Positions 39,786 through 52,984 of a stretch of 64,000 bases of DNA are shown one piece after another (positions within the stretch are counted from its first letter, which is position 1; each line of letters begins with the position of its first letter). The DNA is from Vespula vulgaris (lineage: Eukaryota > Arthropoda > Insecta > Hymenoptera > Vespidae), in NCBI RefSeq assembly GCF_905475345.1, contig NC_066598.1, positions 2,833,501 through 2,897,500 on the forward strand, read 5' to 3'. The notes beneath the pieces were generated by a model. The model was not told the DNA's origin. It did not search any database and saw only the letters and a program-made list of their open reading frames with translations. A program made the position numbers and the translations under genes.

Positions 39786-40633
39786 TTATATTAAAAATTT
39801 TTCCAATTCATTAATTAATCGAACCATTGAATTTACCACGAGAACGTTGAATTCTCGATCCATAATCTCGAATCCCGGACACTATTACGACAGTTTCATA
39901 ATCCCTGAACCAACGCGTCCAGTTTCATGGACATTAGAGATACCTCGGAAAGCCGGAATTTACCGTCTTGCGGTTCCCGGACGCGTTACCCTAGCCGCAG
40001 GAATTTCGCTGGAACCCGTGCTGTTTCCACTTTGGAAAAATACTGATTTGCGAGCAACGTGGAAGATGACGCAGCTGCGCGACCAACTTGAAAATATTCC
40101 TTTTCATACCAATGAAAAGAAATTCATTCTTCTTGAAAACATAATGCTAGATTCATCGATGCGAGATGCCAAAGGAAAAAGAACAAAAAGAACAGAAGAG
40201 AAAAAATTAATTTTAGGAGCTTATCTGTCTGATAAACGACAAAAAAAGAAAAAGAAAAAGAAACAGAAAAAAGAAAAATTAGAATCAACTATAGTATAGT
40301 GACCGATATCGATTTAATAGCAGCTGGCACGAGTATTCCTTAGAGAGTCGATGCCACACGGTAGACGAAGCTTAAGTGGGCAGGAGATAAATTGAGAATA
40401 ATACCTCCCACCCTCTTCTTCCGCCCCCTACGTGCCACGTGCCGTTTTTACGAGATCGGCCTCCCTCAAACCCTTCGCCATGTAACATCTGCTCGTAGCG
40501 ATTATTCTCGGATATTTTTCTTTCTTCTTTTATCTTTACGGAATAGCTTGCGAAAATTTTCTAATGAAAAGAAAAAAAAAGAGAGAGAGAAAAAAACAAA
40601 AAAAACAAAGAAAAAACAAAGAAAAGAAATAAG

Positions 40634-40679
<46 letters not shown>

Positions 40680-41303
40680 AGAAAACGCATAAAGGTAATA
40701 AAGTTGTGGTAAAAGCTAACGTATCGATATCTATCGAACGATTTCATCGTCCCAGTGAAATGTCGATTTGATAGCTCGTACAACATGTAAAAGGTTGACG
40801 TCCAATGGATATCAATCTAGGTGCAGGTGGTCAAAATATCCAACGGAACAAGTTAGCAAGAATTTATACATCCGCCTGCCGGTGGTATTGTTTTATCTCC
40901 TATTGGCTCGGATTCGTTCTGCCGTCCTCGCCACGGGAATATTTTTTCTCCGTTTCGCGTTTTTCTACCATCACCCTTCCCTCCCTTCACCTTCACCTCC
41001 TTTTTTCTCTCTCTCTTTTTTTTTATAACCTCGCAACGCAAGTATTTATTCGTGATGACAATAGAATTTTACAATGCGTTTCCGTTCCCATGTAATCAAC
41101 TGAGTCATTGTATAAAGGTTAATATCATTGTAATTATACAAAAAAAAAGAAAGAAAAAAAAAAGAAAAGAAAATTAAAGAAATAAAAAGAACATATACAT
41201 ACGTACTTTAAAATATTAAAATAGAAAAGAATTAAATTCGTTTTTTTTATCTTCATAAAAATAAAAAGTAAATAAATAAATAAAGACTAATAAAAAAGAT
41301 ACA

Positions 41304-41307
<4 letters not shown>

Positions 41308-41353
<46 letters not shown>
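41308..41353. repeat. TA microsatellite
   Basis: About 22 TA units. Confidence 0.97.
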
Positions 41354-41359
<6 letters not shown>

Positions 41360-43719
41360 TGAATAAATCGACTTGTATCTCCAACGATCGTATAAGTATT
41401 CGAAATTGTATAGAACGACGCAACGATATGTGGCATTAGCGAAATCGTAATTGAAATATTAATTTATGACGCATAACGAGCGGGTTAGTAATTAACACGC
41501 TCTGTAACCTCGTGTCAGCGAATGCGCAATGCATGCATTACTGCGACACAGCCGCATTACATAAATACTCGGCTTTCCTCTGCTCTGAGCCAGATCATAA
41601 TGGGCAAAGTATACAATTCGGCCATTATCCTCTCGCGATACCCTCTTCCATTCATGGAGAAAATCCACGAACGTGTAAACGCGCTCTCTCTCTCTCTCTC
41701 TCTGTCTATCTACCTCTCTATCTCTCTTTATCTCTCTCTTTGTCTGTCTCCCCTCTCTTTCCCACCACCATCGTGTGTTAAACTATTCAAGCAACACCTC
41801 AAAACGTCCTCACAGCACTTTCCCCTTCCTTTTACTGTTACTGCTTTAGTTTATCATTATTATCAACGTTATATATTCCTCTCCCGTTTAAAGGATTCTT
41901 TTTATTTTTGAAATTATATTCTTTCTTTACTTTTCTTTTTTTCATCCTTTTATGATACGACACGTTTTCTTTTGTCTAGCCTGACATCGAGTTACGATAA
42001 GGCCTGATATCAGGGAATCCATAAAAAAAAGGAGAAAGAAAAAAAAAAGAAAAATAATAGACCTTCTCTTTCTCTCTTTTTTCTCTCTGTGTCTCTTTTT
42101 TCTTCTATCTCGTAATTTTTTTCCCCCTACGGAACGTACAGACGGTACAATAATTGTCAAACTCGAAAGGTTGCTCTGGGAAAAAAAATAAAAAAAAAGA
42201 AAGAAAAAAGAAGAAAGAAATAAAAAAAGAAATTAAAAAAAAATCTATTCCGACGTTATAAAGTCGATCAAACTCGTCGCCTGTCATCACGTATAATTGG
42301 ATCTGTGAGGTACGTAAAAATTGGCAACGCGAATACATATATCGAAATTTGAATTAAAAGTTTCATGCATTGTAGTTTTAACTTGGCCACTAGGTTTTGA
42401 AGAAAAAATAAGACTGACGCTTATATACACATGCATGTTACACGTCTAATACTATACTATATTGTATATAAGCAGAGATTAATTACATTACAAATCCAAA
42501 CGATTTCTATTGAGTTTATTCTCGAGGTCACATAACTATGTCAAACTACCACTACCTTGAATTCAATCGAGTTAACGTTTATTGCCATGCACAGTTCCTT
42601 TTAACAGAGAAATCATGTTCCAGCAACAGATCGAACATTATGATGGATCACTCCGCGAGCTTATGCGGTATCTAGTAAGGAATCCCATGGATACCAAAAG
42701 CAAATTTGATGTCCCGTTAATAAACTCGTTGTTGGCCAACACGATTCGAGCTTCGATCTTCCTCTCGCAAGCTACGCAACATCAACATATCCTCCTAATT
42801 GTAATTGATGAGATCCTCGGGGATTCGATATTCCTTTAGATATACGTTCTACTATTTCCTCAATGATTTCAAATTAAGGTTCTTGTTTCTCTTTTCTTTT
42901 TCTTTTTTTTTCTTTTTTAGTAGTAAAGGAAAAAACAATGAATATATCCAAACAACAATTACAACATACAAAAAAAAATTAATAATATTACTTATTGTTA
43001 GAATTTAGGGAAAAGTAAGAATGATGAGCTTTCATAGCTCGTATCATTAATAATCGTTCTTACGTTTTTCCATCGGTGAAAATTTCACGAAATTATAACT
43101 AACTCGAGAAAACGGTAAAGTTAAAGGGATGACTTGCGAAAGAAGAAAGGAATGAATGATCTATGCAGTTGCACGTTTGATAGTATCAGATTTTTCTTAA
43201 AAAAGAAAAATGAACATAATAAAATATTGATAAATAATATAGATCTACGAAACTATACTCTATCGAATATAATTCGAATCACGTGCTTTTCGAAGCGTCA
43301 ATTCTTTCATTGAACCGATCGTGTTCATTGCGAGCCATCGATTCCATGAAATTTTATATCGGTCCGAAGGGTACTATAAGAACGCAGGAAATTTGAGTGC
43401 TGCCATCGAAAAACGAAATTTCTCGATCAAAAAAAATAAAAAAAAAAAAAAAGGAAAAAATATATTCAAACGACTCTGTATGAAACCATACACAGTTTTA
43501 CCGTATCCTGTATTAACGAATGAAAATGTGCGTTTAAATCGTATCGAACTATGACAGGATTCCATTTATCATCGACTTGTAACACGAAATAAATTTTGAT
43601 AAATACGAGAAACGTAGGTGGTGCATCGAATCGCAAAAAGCAATAGTATACACGAGTCGTTAATAACAAAGCATCGAACGTTCCTGAAAGAAGCAAAACA
43701 AAATATACACGACGCTGAC

Positions 43720-43748
43720 ACGCGCGCGCGCGCACACATATGCATAGA

Positions 43749-43806
<58 letters not shown>
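43720..43806. repeat. CG/CA then GA microsatellite
   Basis: CGCGCGCGCGCGCACACA, a short alternating tract unusual in AT-rich DNA, is followed by 14 bp and then by about 28 GA units. Confidence 0.96.
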
Positions 43807-43808
<2 letters not shown>

Positions 43809-46800
43809 CAAACGAATGTAATAAAAAGAATGATAGACGCGCGAAAAAAATGCATTTTTTTCGATGAATTCACGCAACGTCGAAACTGTGAAAAGATATA
43901 GCGAGGCGAGGGGCGTTCGTGCAAAAAATTTTTCCAATTTCGTGCTCCCACTCTGTTTTCCTGTCATTCAAACTGGGAGGGGTGATAAAGCGAGGGGGAG
44001 TGAGAAAAGGGGGGGGGACGGAAAACGTAGTATTTTACGAGAGAAACTTATTTGTCTCTTCTATCCCCTTAATCAAACAATGAATCGACAATATGACGTT
44101 TTTAATTGATTAACTTTAATGTGTAAACATCGAAAACAATCTAAAATCTCCATTCGAAAGAATTGATTTTTTAACTTTTACGATTTGATATAACGGTACG
44201 ATCGCGAGAGAAAGAATTTTTGTTATTTCTCTGTTTTCGTTTTTTGTTATTTCTCTCTCTCTCTCTCTCTCTTTTTTTCTTTATAGAATTTCGAGTGAAT
44301 TTCGAGTTTCATTGATGGGCAGATAGTTTCCTAGAGCGATGACACACCGACCGATCGAATGGCCATGTTTACTGCAAGTCTCTGATCGACGTACAAAGGG
44401 TCAGTCTATTGACCAACTTCCTCTAACGGATGTAATGCGCACCAGATAGAAAGAGAAAGATAGAGATAGAGATAGAGATAGACATAGATATATATATATA
44501 GAGAGAGAAAGAGAGAGAGAGAGAAAGCGAGAGAGACAGAAACTGTGAATCCGATTGGATTCACAGTCTAACGCAATGGCGATCGAATCGAAAGACCCCA
44601 ACGGGACCACGACTCGTACGATCGCTTTCGATCCTCTATCCTCTGACCCTTTCCTTTCCTCTTCACTTCGCTCTTCTCCCTCCCTATTCTCTTTTCACCC
44701 CTTCCTTCTCTTCTCACTAGTCTATCCTATGTTTCGAATCCTCGTGGCTTTCGTTAATCACAACTTTGGCGCCTCGAAACTAGCACCCTATATATTGCAC
44801 GAGGATAACTTTCGAAAGCTCCGATACTAATTTCCTTTGCTCGTTCATCGATACGAAACATCGTTGAAGTTTATCTCTCCACGATTATCACCACGTCAAA
44901 GAAATAACGGATAGAAAGAAAGAGAGAGAGAGAGAGAGAGAGGAAGAGTTGAAAAATCTATCTTTCATTTTTGATCCTTCAAACGATCTTTCCATGTTCC
45001 TTAGATCGTTGAAAAATTTATGCAAAATCAATAAGGTTATGCTAACGACAACTATTACAATAACAATGTAGTAATTAACATCTAGACAAACAGAATAAGA
45101 TGAAGAGAGAAAGAGAGAGTTAGAGAGCTAGAGAGGAAGAGAGAAAGAGAGAGAGAGAGGAGAGAAAGGTTTCTATTAAAATTCATGCTACCTTTGTAAC
45201 GTTAAGAACTTAATCCCGCTAAATAAACTTTCCGTTCGACAAACTCGGCTGCTCGAACGGCTTCGTAATCCGTAGCCGGTGCTTTGCCTTGCACGATTTA
45301 TCAACGTCAATGTGCCTTCCGGTAGCTACTTGGCTGCGAGAAATAAGGGGGAAAGGAGGACGAGCTTCGTAGGATTTAGTAATTATTACTAGTGCACTCT
45401 GTGTGCGTCTCGAATTCTTTTCAAGGATCTTTCCGTAGATAAATGTTACCTTTAAGATACGATCTTCGATAAGATCATTCACGCGTAACTCTTACCATAA
45501 AAGTTCCTTTCTCACGAATTCTACTACTACGTATATACATAAATATATACATACGTATATATTATTTTTTTCTTTATCGACCGTGATAAAAGAAAGAAAT
45601 TCTGGACGAATTCTCAAAGTTTATCCCTTTGATATATAACTATGTATTCATGTTTTACGATGGTCTGTTGAATTCGCACGAGTGGGCACACCAGCAGTGC
45701 GAAGTACCCAACTTCAAAGTAAAATTCATTTTTCTGGGATTTGGTAGTAGCGAGTCGCGATTAATCTCGAAAGCCGCAGTAGCAAGCCTCGAAATTGAAT
45801 TTCCTGAACTCACGGATATACGAATATATAGGCTGCTCTCGACCAACGTTTTCTCTATGCTTTTTTCTCTCACTCCCTTTCTCTCTCTCTCTTTCCCTTT
45901 CTCTTCATGCTCGCGAATTTTTATGGCGCCCACTCGATTTACCGCGGAACGACTGTTTCCCTGCTTCGCAGACGTTTCACTATTGGCGAGAGAGTATTGC
46001 GAATCACCACGCGAAACGTATCGATCTACACGAATGTTGCTTAACGCAACGTTGAAAATCTTTTTCAGTAAAGGGAACGAGGCAGAATGGGAGTTATATT
46101 TTTCCTCTCACATGACGACACTCAGCTTCTTCCGGACGACAGAGAATTTCGCTCACTGACAGACGAGCGAACAACACACTTGGACCGATCGTTGGCTATA
46201 ACTATAGCTATATCTATGCATTTGCAGTGTACCAGCTGTCGTTTCGGGCCTGTTGTCGTGCTCGTCACGTCAACCACTGCATGCTTCCGCGATAAATCTA
46301 CCGTAGCTGAATTCTCTGACGTTATTACATAGCGTCTTTTCTAAACTCTTTCATTTTTTCTTAACATCGACACGGCCTAACTTTCGTTCTAAAAACGCCT
46401 AACTCCCTTTCCAGTAGTTAGAGTTAAATATCTGATAAAAGGAAACGTTGAAACCGAGCGAGAAGGGGGAAGGATAGAAAAAAGGATCGTTCGAAAAATT
46501 ATTATTGCCACTTTTTTCCCTTACTCGTATAAAATCGAATTAAAATGATACCTAATAAAAAAACCTTCGTTACGAGTTCATCACGTGGTGGCATTCTATT
46601 GTAGCAAATCACAAAAGCTCATATATTCTAAGACTTAAACTCCAAGTGTAAAGTTCACAGATAGTAGTCCCATCGGCAATGTCAACGCTTCAACCCTCCT
46701 GGCAACTTCTAATACGGGAAAGTCCTCGCAATACGAGCGGAAAAGACTCTTGGGATAGAGGGAAGACCTGTTCTTGATCCTTTTCTTTATTTAAAGGTGC

Positions 46801-47217
46801 TTAGAGACTTTCAAACACTCGACTGGATGACTTTTGTCGTTTGGAAAAGTATTTCCTAAGACTATACGGGATATTGTAGGAAGGAAGGAAGGAAGGAAGG
46901 AAGAAAAAAAAAGAAGAAAAGAAAAATCCAAGAAATAAAAGATTGATATATAGACGTTTACGTTATACCTAACTCCCTTATTCAAAATGAATGACTTTAA
47001 CGCCTCCAGTGAAATTACTATCTGTGGTTGAGTCTAACAAACTTTCTCTCCCTCCAAGCAAGTTGGATAACAAGGTGAGGTCGTCAAACAATCGAAGTGC
47101 GAGCCCACAATGAAACCACGGGGATTGGCAACCGGTTGAATTGCTCCGGTTTTCTAGTTCCGCTCAATGGGGTCGATAAGGCTTGGGTCAGCAGACTAAG
47201 ATGTGCTTTAAGCTCGA

Positions 47218-47264
47218 TCACGATCTCGATCTCAATCTCGATCTCGATCTCGATCTCGATCTCG
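47218..47264. repeat. GATCTC hexamer repeat
   Basis: About eight CGATCT units with one A for G change. The minus-strand frame reads as an Ile-Glu repeat. Confidence 0.95.
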
Positions 47265-47614
47265 TAACGCAAGCATCAACGGTATTCTCGTTACTACGCG
47301 CTTTACTAAAGAGAAACAAGGAGGGAGAGAGATGAAAACAAAATGATTAAAAAAAAAAAAACAAAAAAAAGAACAAAAACAAAGAACAAGCATCGCACGT
47401 CAGCTTACCAAACGCTTCTCAAACATGCCACTAAACTTTTGCACTAAAGTTGGAAAGCTTGAAAAGCGCTTTGCGAAACGCAGCCATATCGTTGGCTATT
47501 TACATACAAACATACGATTTGACTGCGCTCAAGGAATGGCAGTGCTACTCTTGGAAAACTGCTTTCATAATCGTTTCTACTTTGCTCCATCCTTCCTCCC
47601 TCTCTCTTCTTCCA

Positions 47615-47646
<32 letters not shown>

Positions 47647-48077
47647 TACGATATGTTGGAATTTTCAAAATTATTATGACTTGAAGTGCACGTTTATTCA
47701 GGTGGATGCATTATATTATTCCTTTCTTTTTCCAATTTTTGTGTGCCGATGTTAAAAAAAGAAAAAAAATAGAAAAAAAAGAAAAATAAAAAAAAAGATT
47801 TATAATAAATTGATTTCCTTCATTTTATATAATTTAATTAGTTTCTTTTATTAAATGAAAATATGGTGTATATATATATAGTTTTTTTCTTTGAAAAAGA
47901 TTCGCGAGTAATTACTATTAAGTGAAAATACGTATACGGTATGCTATTAAAGAAGATTACACGTTAGAGATGAAAGATAGGATATAGTTAGGATAAGTAA
48001 CATCGATACGTTTTAACTAATCCAAAGAGTTGCTACTACTTCTCCAAAGATTTCTCAAGTAATCACCCGCTTCATTC

Positions 48078-48078
<1 letters not shown>

Positions 48079-48112
<34 letters not shown>
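48079..48112. repeat. TA microsatellite
   Basis: About 16 TA units inside the large intron. Confidence 0.96.
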
Positions 48113-48115
<3 letters not shown>

Positions 48116-48862
48116 CATTTATATAGCGTATCTTCTATAGGGTGGGTTCCCTGAAACTCCGTACTCAACGTAAGGGTAGTTACCGGTAGTAGTACTTTTA
48201 CCACCGACTTGAAAGTATCAAATTGCATGGAGGTAAGCGTTCGATGCACCACGGACTTTACATAAACCCGTACTTTGCGTTTCAATCTGCGGATTAAGTT
48301 GCGCTAAACTTTATGGAATGCTCGTATCCTGATTCGGAGTCTTAAACGGAAAGATCTTCCCCCGACCGCGGACAAATTTTACTACTACCATCTACCAATC
48401 GATCCTTTTCTTCGATATATCGATAACTCCATCTTATGGTTATTACCGAAGAAAATTTATTCGTATCTATTTCTGGTCAATTTAAATAACGACGTATGTA
48501 TATTCCTCTATAAGGAATAGAAATAGGATAAACGAAAGAATAGAGAAAAAGAGATGAGAGTAAACGATACAGAGACGAGGAAAAAGAGAAAGAGAAGAGA
48601 ATCGAATCAAAGTTCACCACTTTCGACACCCAGTATTATTAAACTTCCGATAAACCGAAGGCAGTCATATTCCTTCGGCACTTTAAGATCATAATGGAGA
48701 ACTTTCGACTAGATTCTGAAGACTTTTCAACTGGTAGGAATCGTTTGGATTTTCCAACGTATTCAAAGGAAGGTCGACTTTGTATCTCTCTCTTTCTCTC
48801 TCTCACCACTTGAAACGAATTTATCGAGTTTATCGAGTAGCGTTACAATTTTAAGCGTTCGT

Positions 48863-48907
<45 letters not shown>

Positions 48908-50803
48908 GGGAGAGAGTGAACTCGCTGATACCGGAGCAAGTAAAACGGGACGAATATTTCTGTCGTTCGTTTATCGTGCCAACATCGAGCTAGAAAGAGA
49001 GAGAGAGAGAGAAAGAGAGATAGAGAGAGAGAGGGTTGTGTTCGTTCCATGCTGTTAAACACGCATACGATGCACTCGTACCTATGTAACACGTCCAATA
49101 ATGTCGACAGAAGCAATGAATACCGTTTACCGTCTACCAAATTAAATGCGATACACTTCTGTATAACGTTATTCGACCATACAACTTGTACACACGAGCG
49201 AGCCATTTCTCTTCTATCTCTCTTTCTTCTCTCCCACTCTCTATCTATCCCCCCTCTCTCCTTCCCTTTCCCTTTCCTATTTTTAAATAAATCCTACGTT
49301 CCTATATGCAACACTTGCTTATACTATTCGAAAAGAAAAAACATAACGACCTATCCATCACGATCTTTCCTTCTTTTCTTTTTTTTTCTTTTTTTTTTCA
49401 AAAGTTACGAGTTAGCTACTACTACTCGCTTAGAAACTTTCTATAGCCGGCCAGATTTTTACAGCTTACAGTACCTTACGACTTTGAAAGAGAAAGAGAG
49501 AAAGAGAGAGAAAGCGTAAAAGTCGACGAGTTTCCTCGACGTAATCGCGAAGCACGTGTTACATGACTTACAGTCCTCGTCCACTCGTGATCTCGACCGA
49601 CGTACATTATCTCACGCTACGGAATGACGGATCGCTTCGTGGCGAGGAGATAAAAATTTAGAGCACGTGTAACGCGCACACCGGCCGAGATTCGATATGG
49701 AATCTAAAATGAAGAGAAAATATTTCTCGACGATTTCTTACGAATTTCAAACTTAGAACACTAGAACGCGGTTTAATAGTATACTATATATATATATGTA
49801 TCTATGTATGTACAAGTTACCTCTACCTACACGTCGATAGATCCTTGAGAGGATCGTTAGACGTATAACCACCGAGCTTGCAACGAATCACCGTTGGTGG
49901 TCATTACTACAAATTATCGGCGTCACGTGTGCCCCATGATTTGCCAGCAAATTTCACCGTATCTCTATCACGAAGGATAATTTAAATTAAAAATATTAAA
50001 TAATCGGTGCGAGATATCCTTTTTCTAGGAAAAATCGTTCGTTAATTCTTCACGTTCGTGTATTTAAAAAAAAAAAAAGAATAAAGTACAAAAATGTTTC
50101 GATACTTTCGATTGAAATAAATTCTAACCTATATGTACATGCTTCGTATTGATACAAATTCGTAAAGAAATATCTATATGCGATCATAATGACTACTTCG
50201 ATAGAAGGTTTAACATTCTGTTTTTGTCCAGCACGTTGCTTGGATACTAATGCGTTCTAACACCTAACGCTGCTATTTCTCCTCCCCCATTACTCGTTCA
50301 TTCGTTATACCTTTAAAGCCCGATGCACTATGTAAACGTGGCTTATACGTTCGCGTGATAACGAAAGCTTAACATAGCACGTTGATTCGCATTAACTACA
50401 CAGTCTGTTCGATTCACCTTCTCGAACAAATCAAATTCTTCAATTCCATTTCCATCTGAAAAATTTTCTTCTTTCTTTTACCATCTCGATTTTTTTTTTC
50501 ATTTCATTCCTTTTCGATTTTTTTCTATTTCTTTTCCTTTTCTTTTTTTTTTATTTTGATTACAAGTATCAGAAATTGTTCTATTTTTTTTTCTTTTTTT
50601 TCTTCTTCTTCACGATCATCCAAAAAGACATCAACCTGCAATTTCGTGTAAATCACGAAACTTGACTAATTCATAATCTTACGAAATAAGTTTTATCTCT
50701 AAGATAATTCCCGTAAACCGCATGACCTTCTTAATTATCTAATTTAACGAACGGAACTTTTCTTCGAAGGAAATCGTTTCTAGGCCGAACGCTTTAAGTT
50801 TAC

Positions 50804-50870
50804 CTGGATTTACGGCGTGGCAGTGGTTGAGGAGCGGCAGCCAACAGAGCAGTAGCACCGCTCTCTGCAT
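50804..50870 (-). CDS. First coding exon of a secreted/membrane CUB-domain protein (signal peptide exon)
   Basis: The exon opens with ATG at 50870, directly after a convincing acceptor: on the minus strand a T-rich tract ends in TTATTTCAG, then ATGCAG. It encodes 22 residues, MQRAVLLLCWLPLLNHCHAV plus NP, and the first base of a Gly codon. It ends at CAG|GTAAAC, leaving phase 1. Residues 5-14 form a hydrophobic core and cleavage is plausible after the HCHA segment, so this reads as a signal peptide. The downstream CUB exon begins with exactly the two bases needed to finish the Gly codon. Because the acceptor abuts the ATG, a separate 5' UTR exon must lie further upstream (higher coordinates). 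What is seen: start, hydrophobic core, both splice sites and matching phase. What is inferred: that it belongs to the CUB gene 18.8 kb away. Confidence 0.75.
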
Positions 50871-51891
50871 CTGAAATAAGAAATAAAAATTTGTTAAGCC
50901 GGTTAAAAGATCTAGACGAAATATTAACGAAAATTTAAAGTTACACGTTTGAGATAGTCGATGTTCAAAATCGATCGAAATATAACGTCGTTTAAATCCA
51001 ATGAACAATGTAAAATTTAATAAGCTCTATTATCACCATTATTATTTTTTTTTCTTCCAAAGAGCAAGAATTATTTTTATAAACGCATACAATTTCGCAC
51101 GAATATAGCCACAGGAAGGTTAACATAATAATTATTCCGTATAATCGTCGACATGAAAAGTCGGGAGAACACACGATATACTGTTGCTCGTCGTATATCC
51201 TACTTTGTTATTACGTCATAAATAATTGACGAGCTTAACGGACACTGTTAATCATGGTCGAAGCCAACGTGGATGAGAATAGCATGGAAACTCGAACGAT
51301 CGGTAGAGTAACATCGACTCGTAGATGTTAGGACGTATAATCGAGTGTACGCGTGGTGAACACGTGTAGAGTAAGCCAATCCCTTTCTCTCTCCCTGTCA
51401 CACATACACACACACACACACACACGCACATACTACAAGCTAGACCATTGGCCATCGGCGTCGAAAGCAAATGAACCTTCTCTCGTTCTCGCGCGTACAT
51501 AAGCCAAATGTGCCGAAGTTCGAGTATGTGTTCCACGACTCTCAGTTATGCTGAGCATTTCTGAAACTCCTGCTAGTCTTTAGTTCACGACCTCCACGCT
51601 TTCGAAATCGCAGCTGTGATCATTTCAAACACGTATCGGAAATAACATTTCTTGGGTATTACTCGATACCGAGAAAATTGGATCGATGGATCTGTAAATC
51701 CTTACTCATGTACCTACATCATTTTGAAATAAGAAATCCGAGATACACGGGCCTGAATACGTTCCTTTTATATGGTTCCGTCTTAAAGAGATTTTATTCC
51801 GGCTATGACTGCGATACCGAGGGAGAAAGAAATAAGATGTATTATATTTTGATACGATCAATGTCGTATAAGATAGTGATAAAAGAAGCGA

Positions 51892-51929
<38 letters not shown>

Positions 51930-51990
51930 AAACGAAAAGAAAAAGAAGTTCGTAGCTTGCCTGAAGCAATTGGAAAATCAGAAATTGCCA

Positions 51991-52022
<32 letters not shown>

Positions 52023-52936
52023 CCTATCTCTCTTCGTATACAGGCAAAGTGCAATATCGTTGAGTGAATTTCTTGCTAGCGGAAAGAATCCAATTGGAAA
52101 AGATCTCACATCCGATCGATCGCTTCGTTATCTCTAAGTAACAATAATACAGACGATTTAGGTACGAAAGAGGATCGATTCGAAGATCGATATTAAATTT
52201 CCAATGAGATTTTGCATTAGCAGGGAACGTAACAGTAGCAACGAGTGGTCGATATTACGAATTCGAGAGAATCGGCTTTCACCGATGTAACAACCGAATG
52301 TAAAGCGTAACGTTACGCATAATACGTAAATATGTATGTATGTACGTATGTACTTACTACGTACGAGATTTGGGTAACGAGCATTTGACGTCGGTCGAGG
52401 TGTTGTTTCGCTAATAAATTTTGGGAAACAAAAGGCAAATACGTGTGTGGTGGATAGGTATACAACACTCAGGGGGAATTTGCCATAGTATTAATTTCAT
52501 TTTCCATATAACATGAAATAGGCAGGACGATTGCTATCATAGACAACCATAGGATCATAAGTCAAAACTGTATTAACTGTGAACATAGGAGTTAAACGAT
52601 CGGTGACACTTCAACATGGATAAAATTGTCGATCGGACTCCAATATTACGTTATCTATATCTCTACGTTGTCTCGTTAACACGTTCTGTTATTTGAATGA
52701 TCATTAATTTTGTTCTATAAAATTATACGCGATTTTTCTTTTTCTTTTTTATCATCAAAAAAAAAAAGAATCCATCCAGAAACACATTTGATAAATACAC
52801 ATCGACAAAACAAAACGAGACATCGCAATAAAACTATGGCTATGTAATAGTTTCGATAATGCTTGAAAATTGTATTAGTCACTTCTCGTATGCGAGAAAG
52901 AAAGAACTAGGCCGCCTTTCTTGTTACATGGCCAAA

Positions 52937-52938
<2 letters not shown>

Positions 52939-52982
<44 letters not shown>
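52939..52982. repeat. GA microsatellite
   Basis: About 22 GA units. Confidence 0.97.

Positions 52983-52984
<2 letters not shown>

Larger units (their letters stand above)
32024..50803 (-). other. Large intron separating signal peptide exon from CUB exon
   Basis: It is bounded by the donor GTAAAC at 50803 and the acceptor ending GCAG at 32024, about 18.8 kb. The phase (1/1) and the biology (secretion signal followed by an extracellular domain starting within a few residues) support direct joining. The intron holds many microsatellites, some non-repetitive open frames on either strand (39.8-40.2 kb, 45.6-46.2 kb, 48.1-48.3 kb), and no exon I can call with confidence. A nested gene or cassette exon inside it cannot be excluded. 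Confidence 0.65.
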
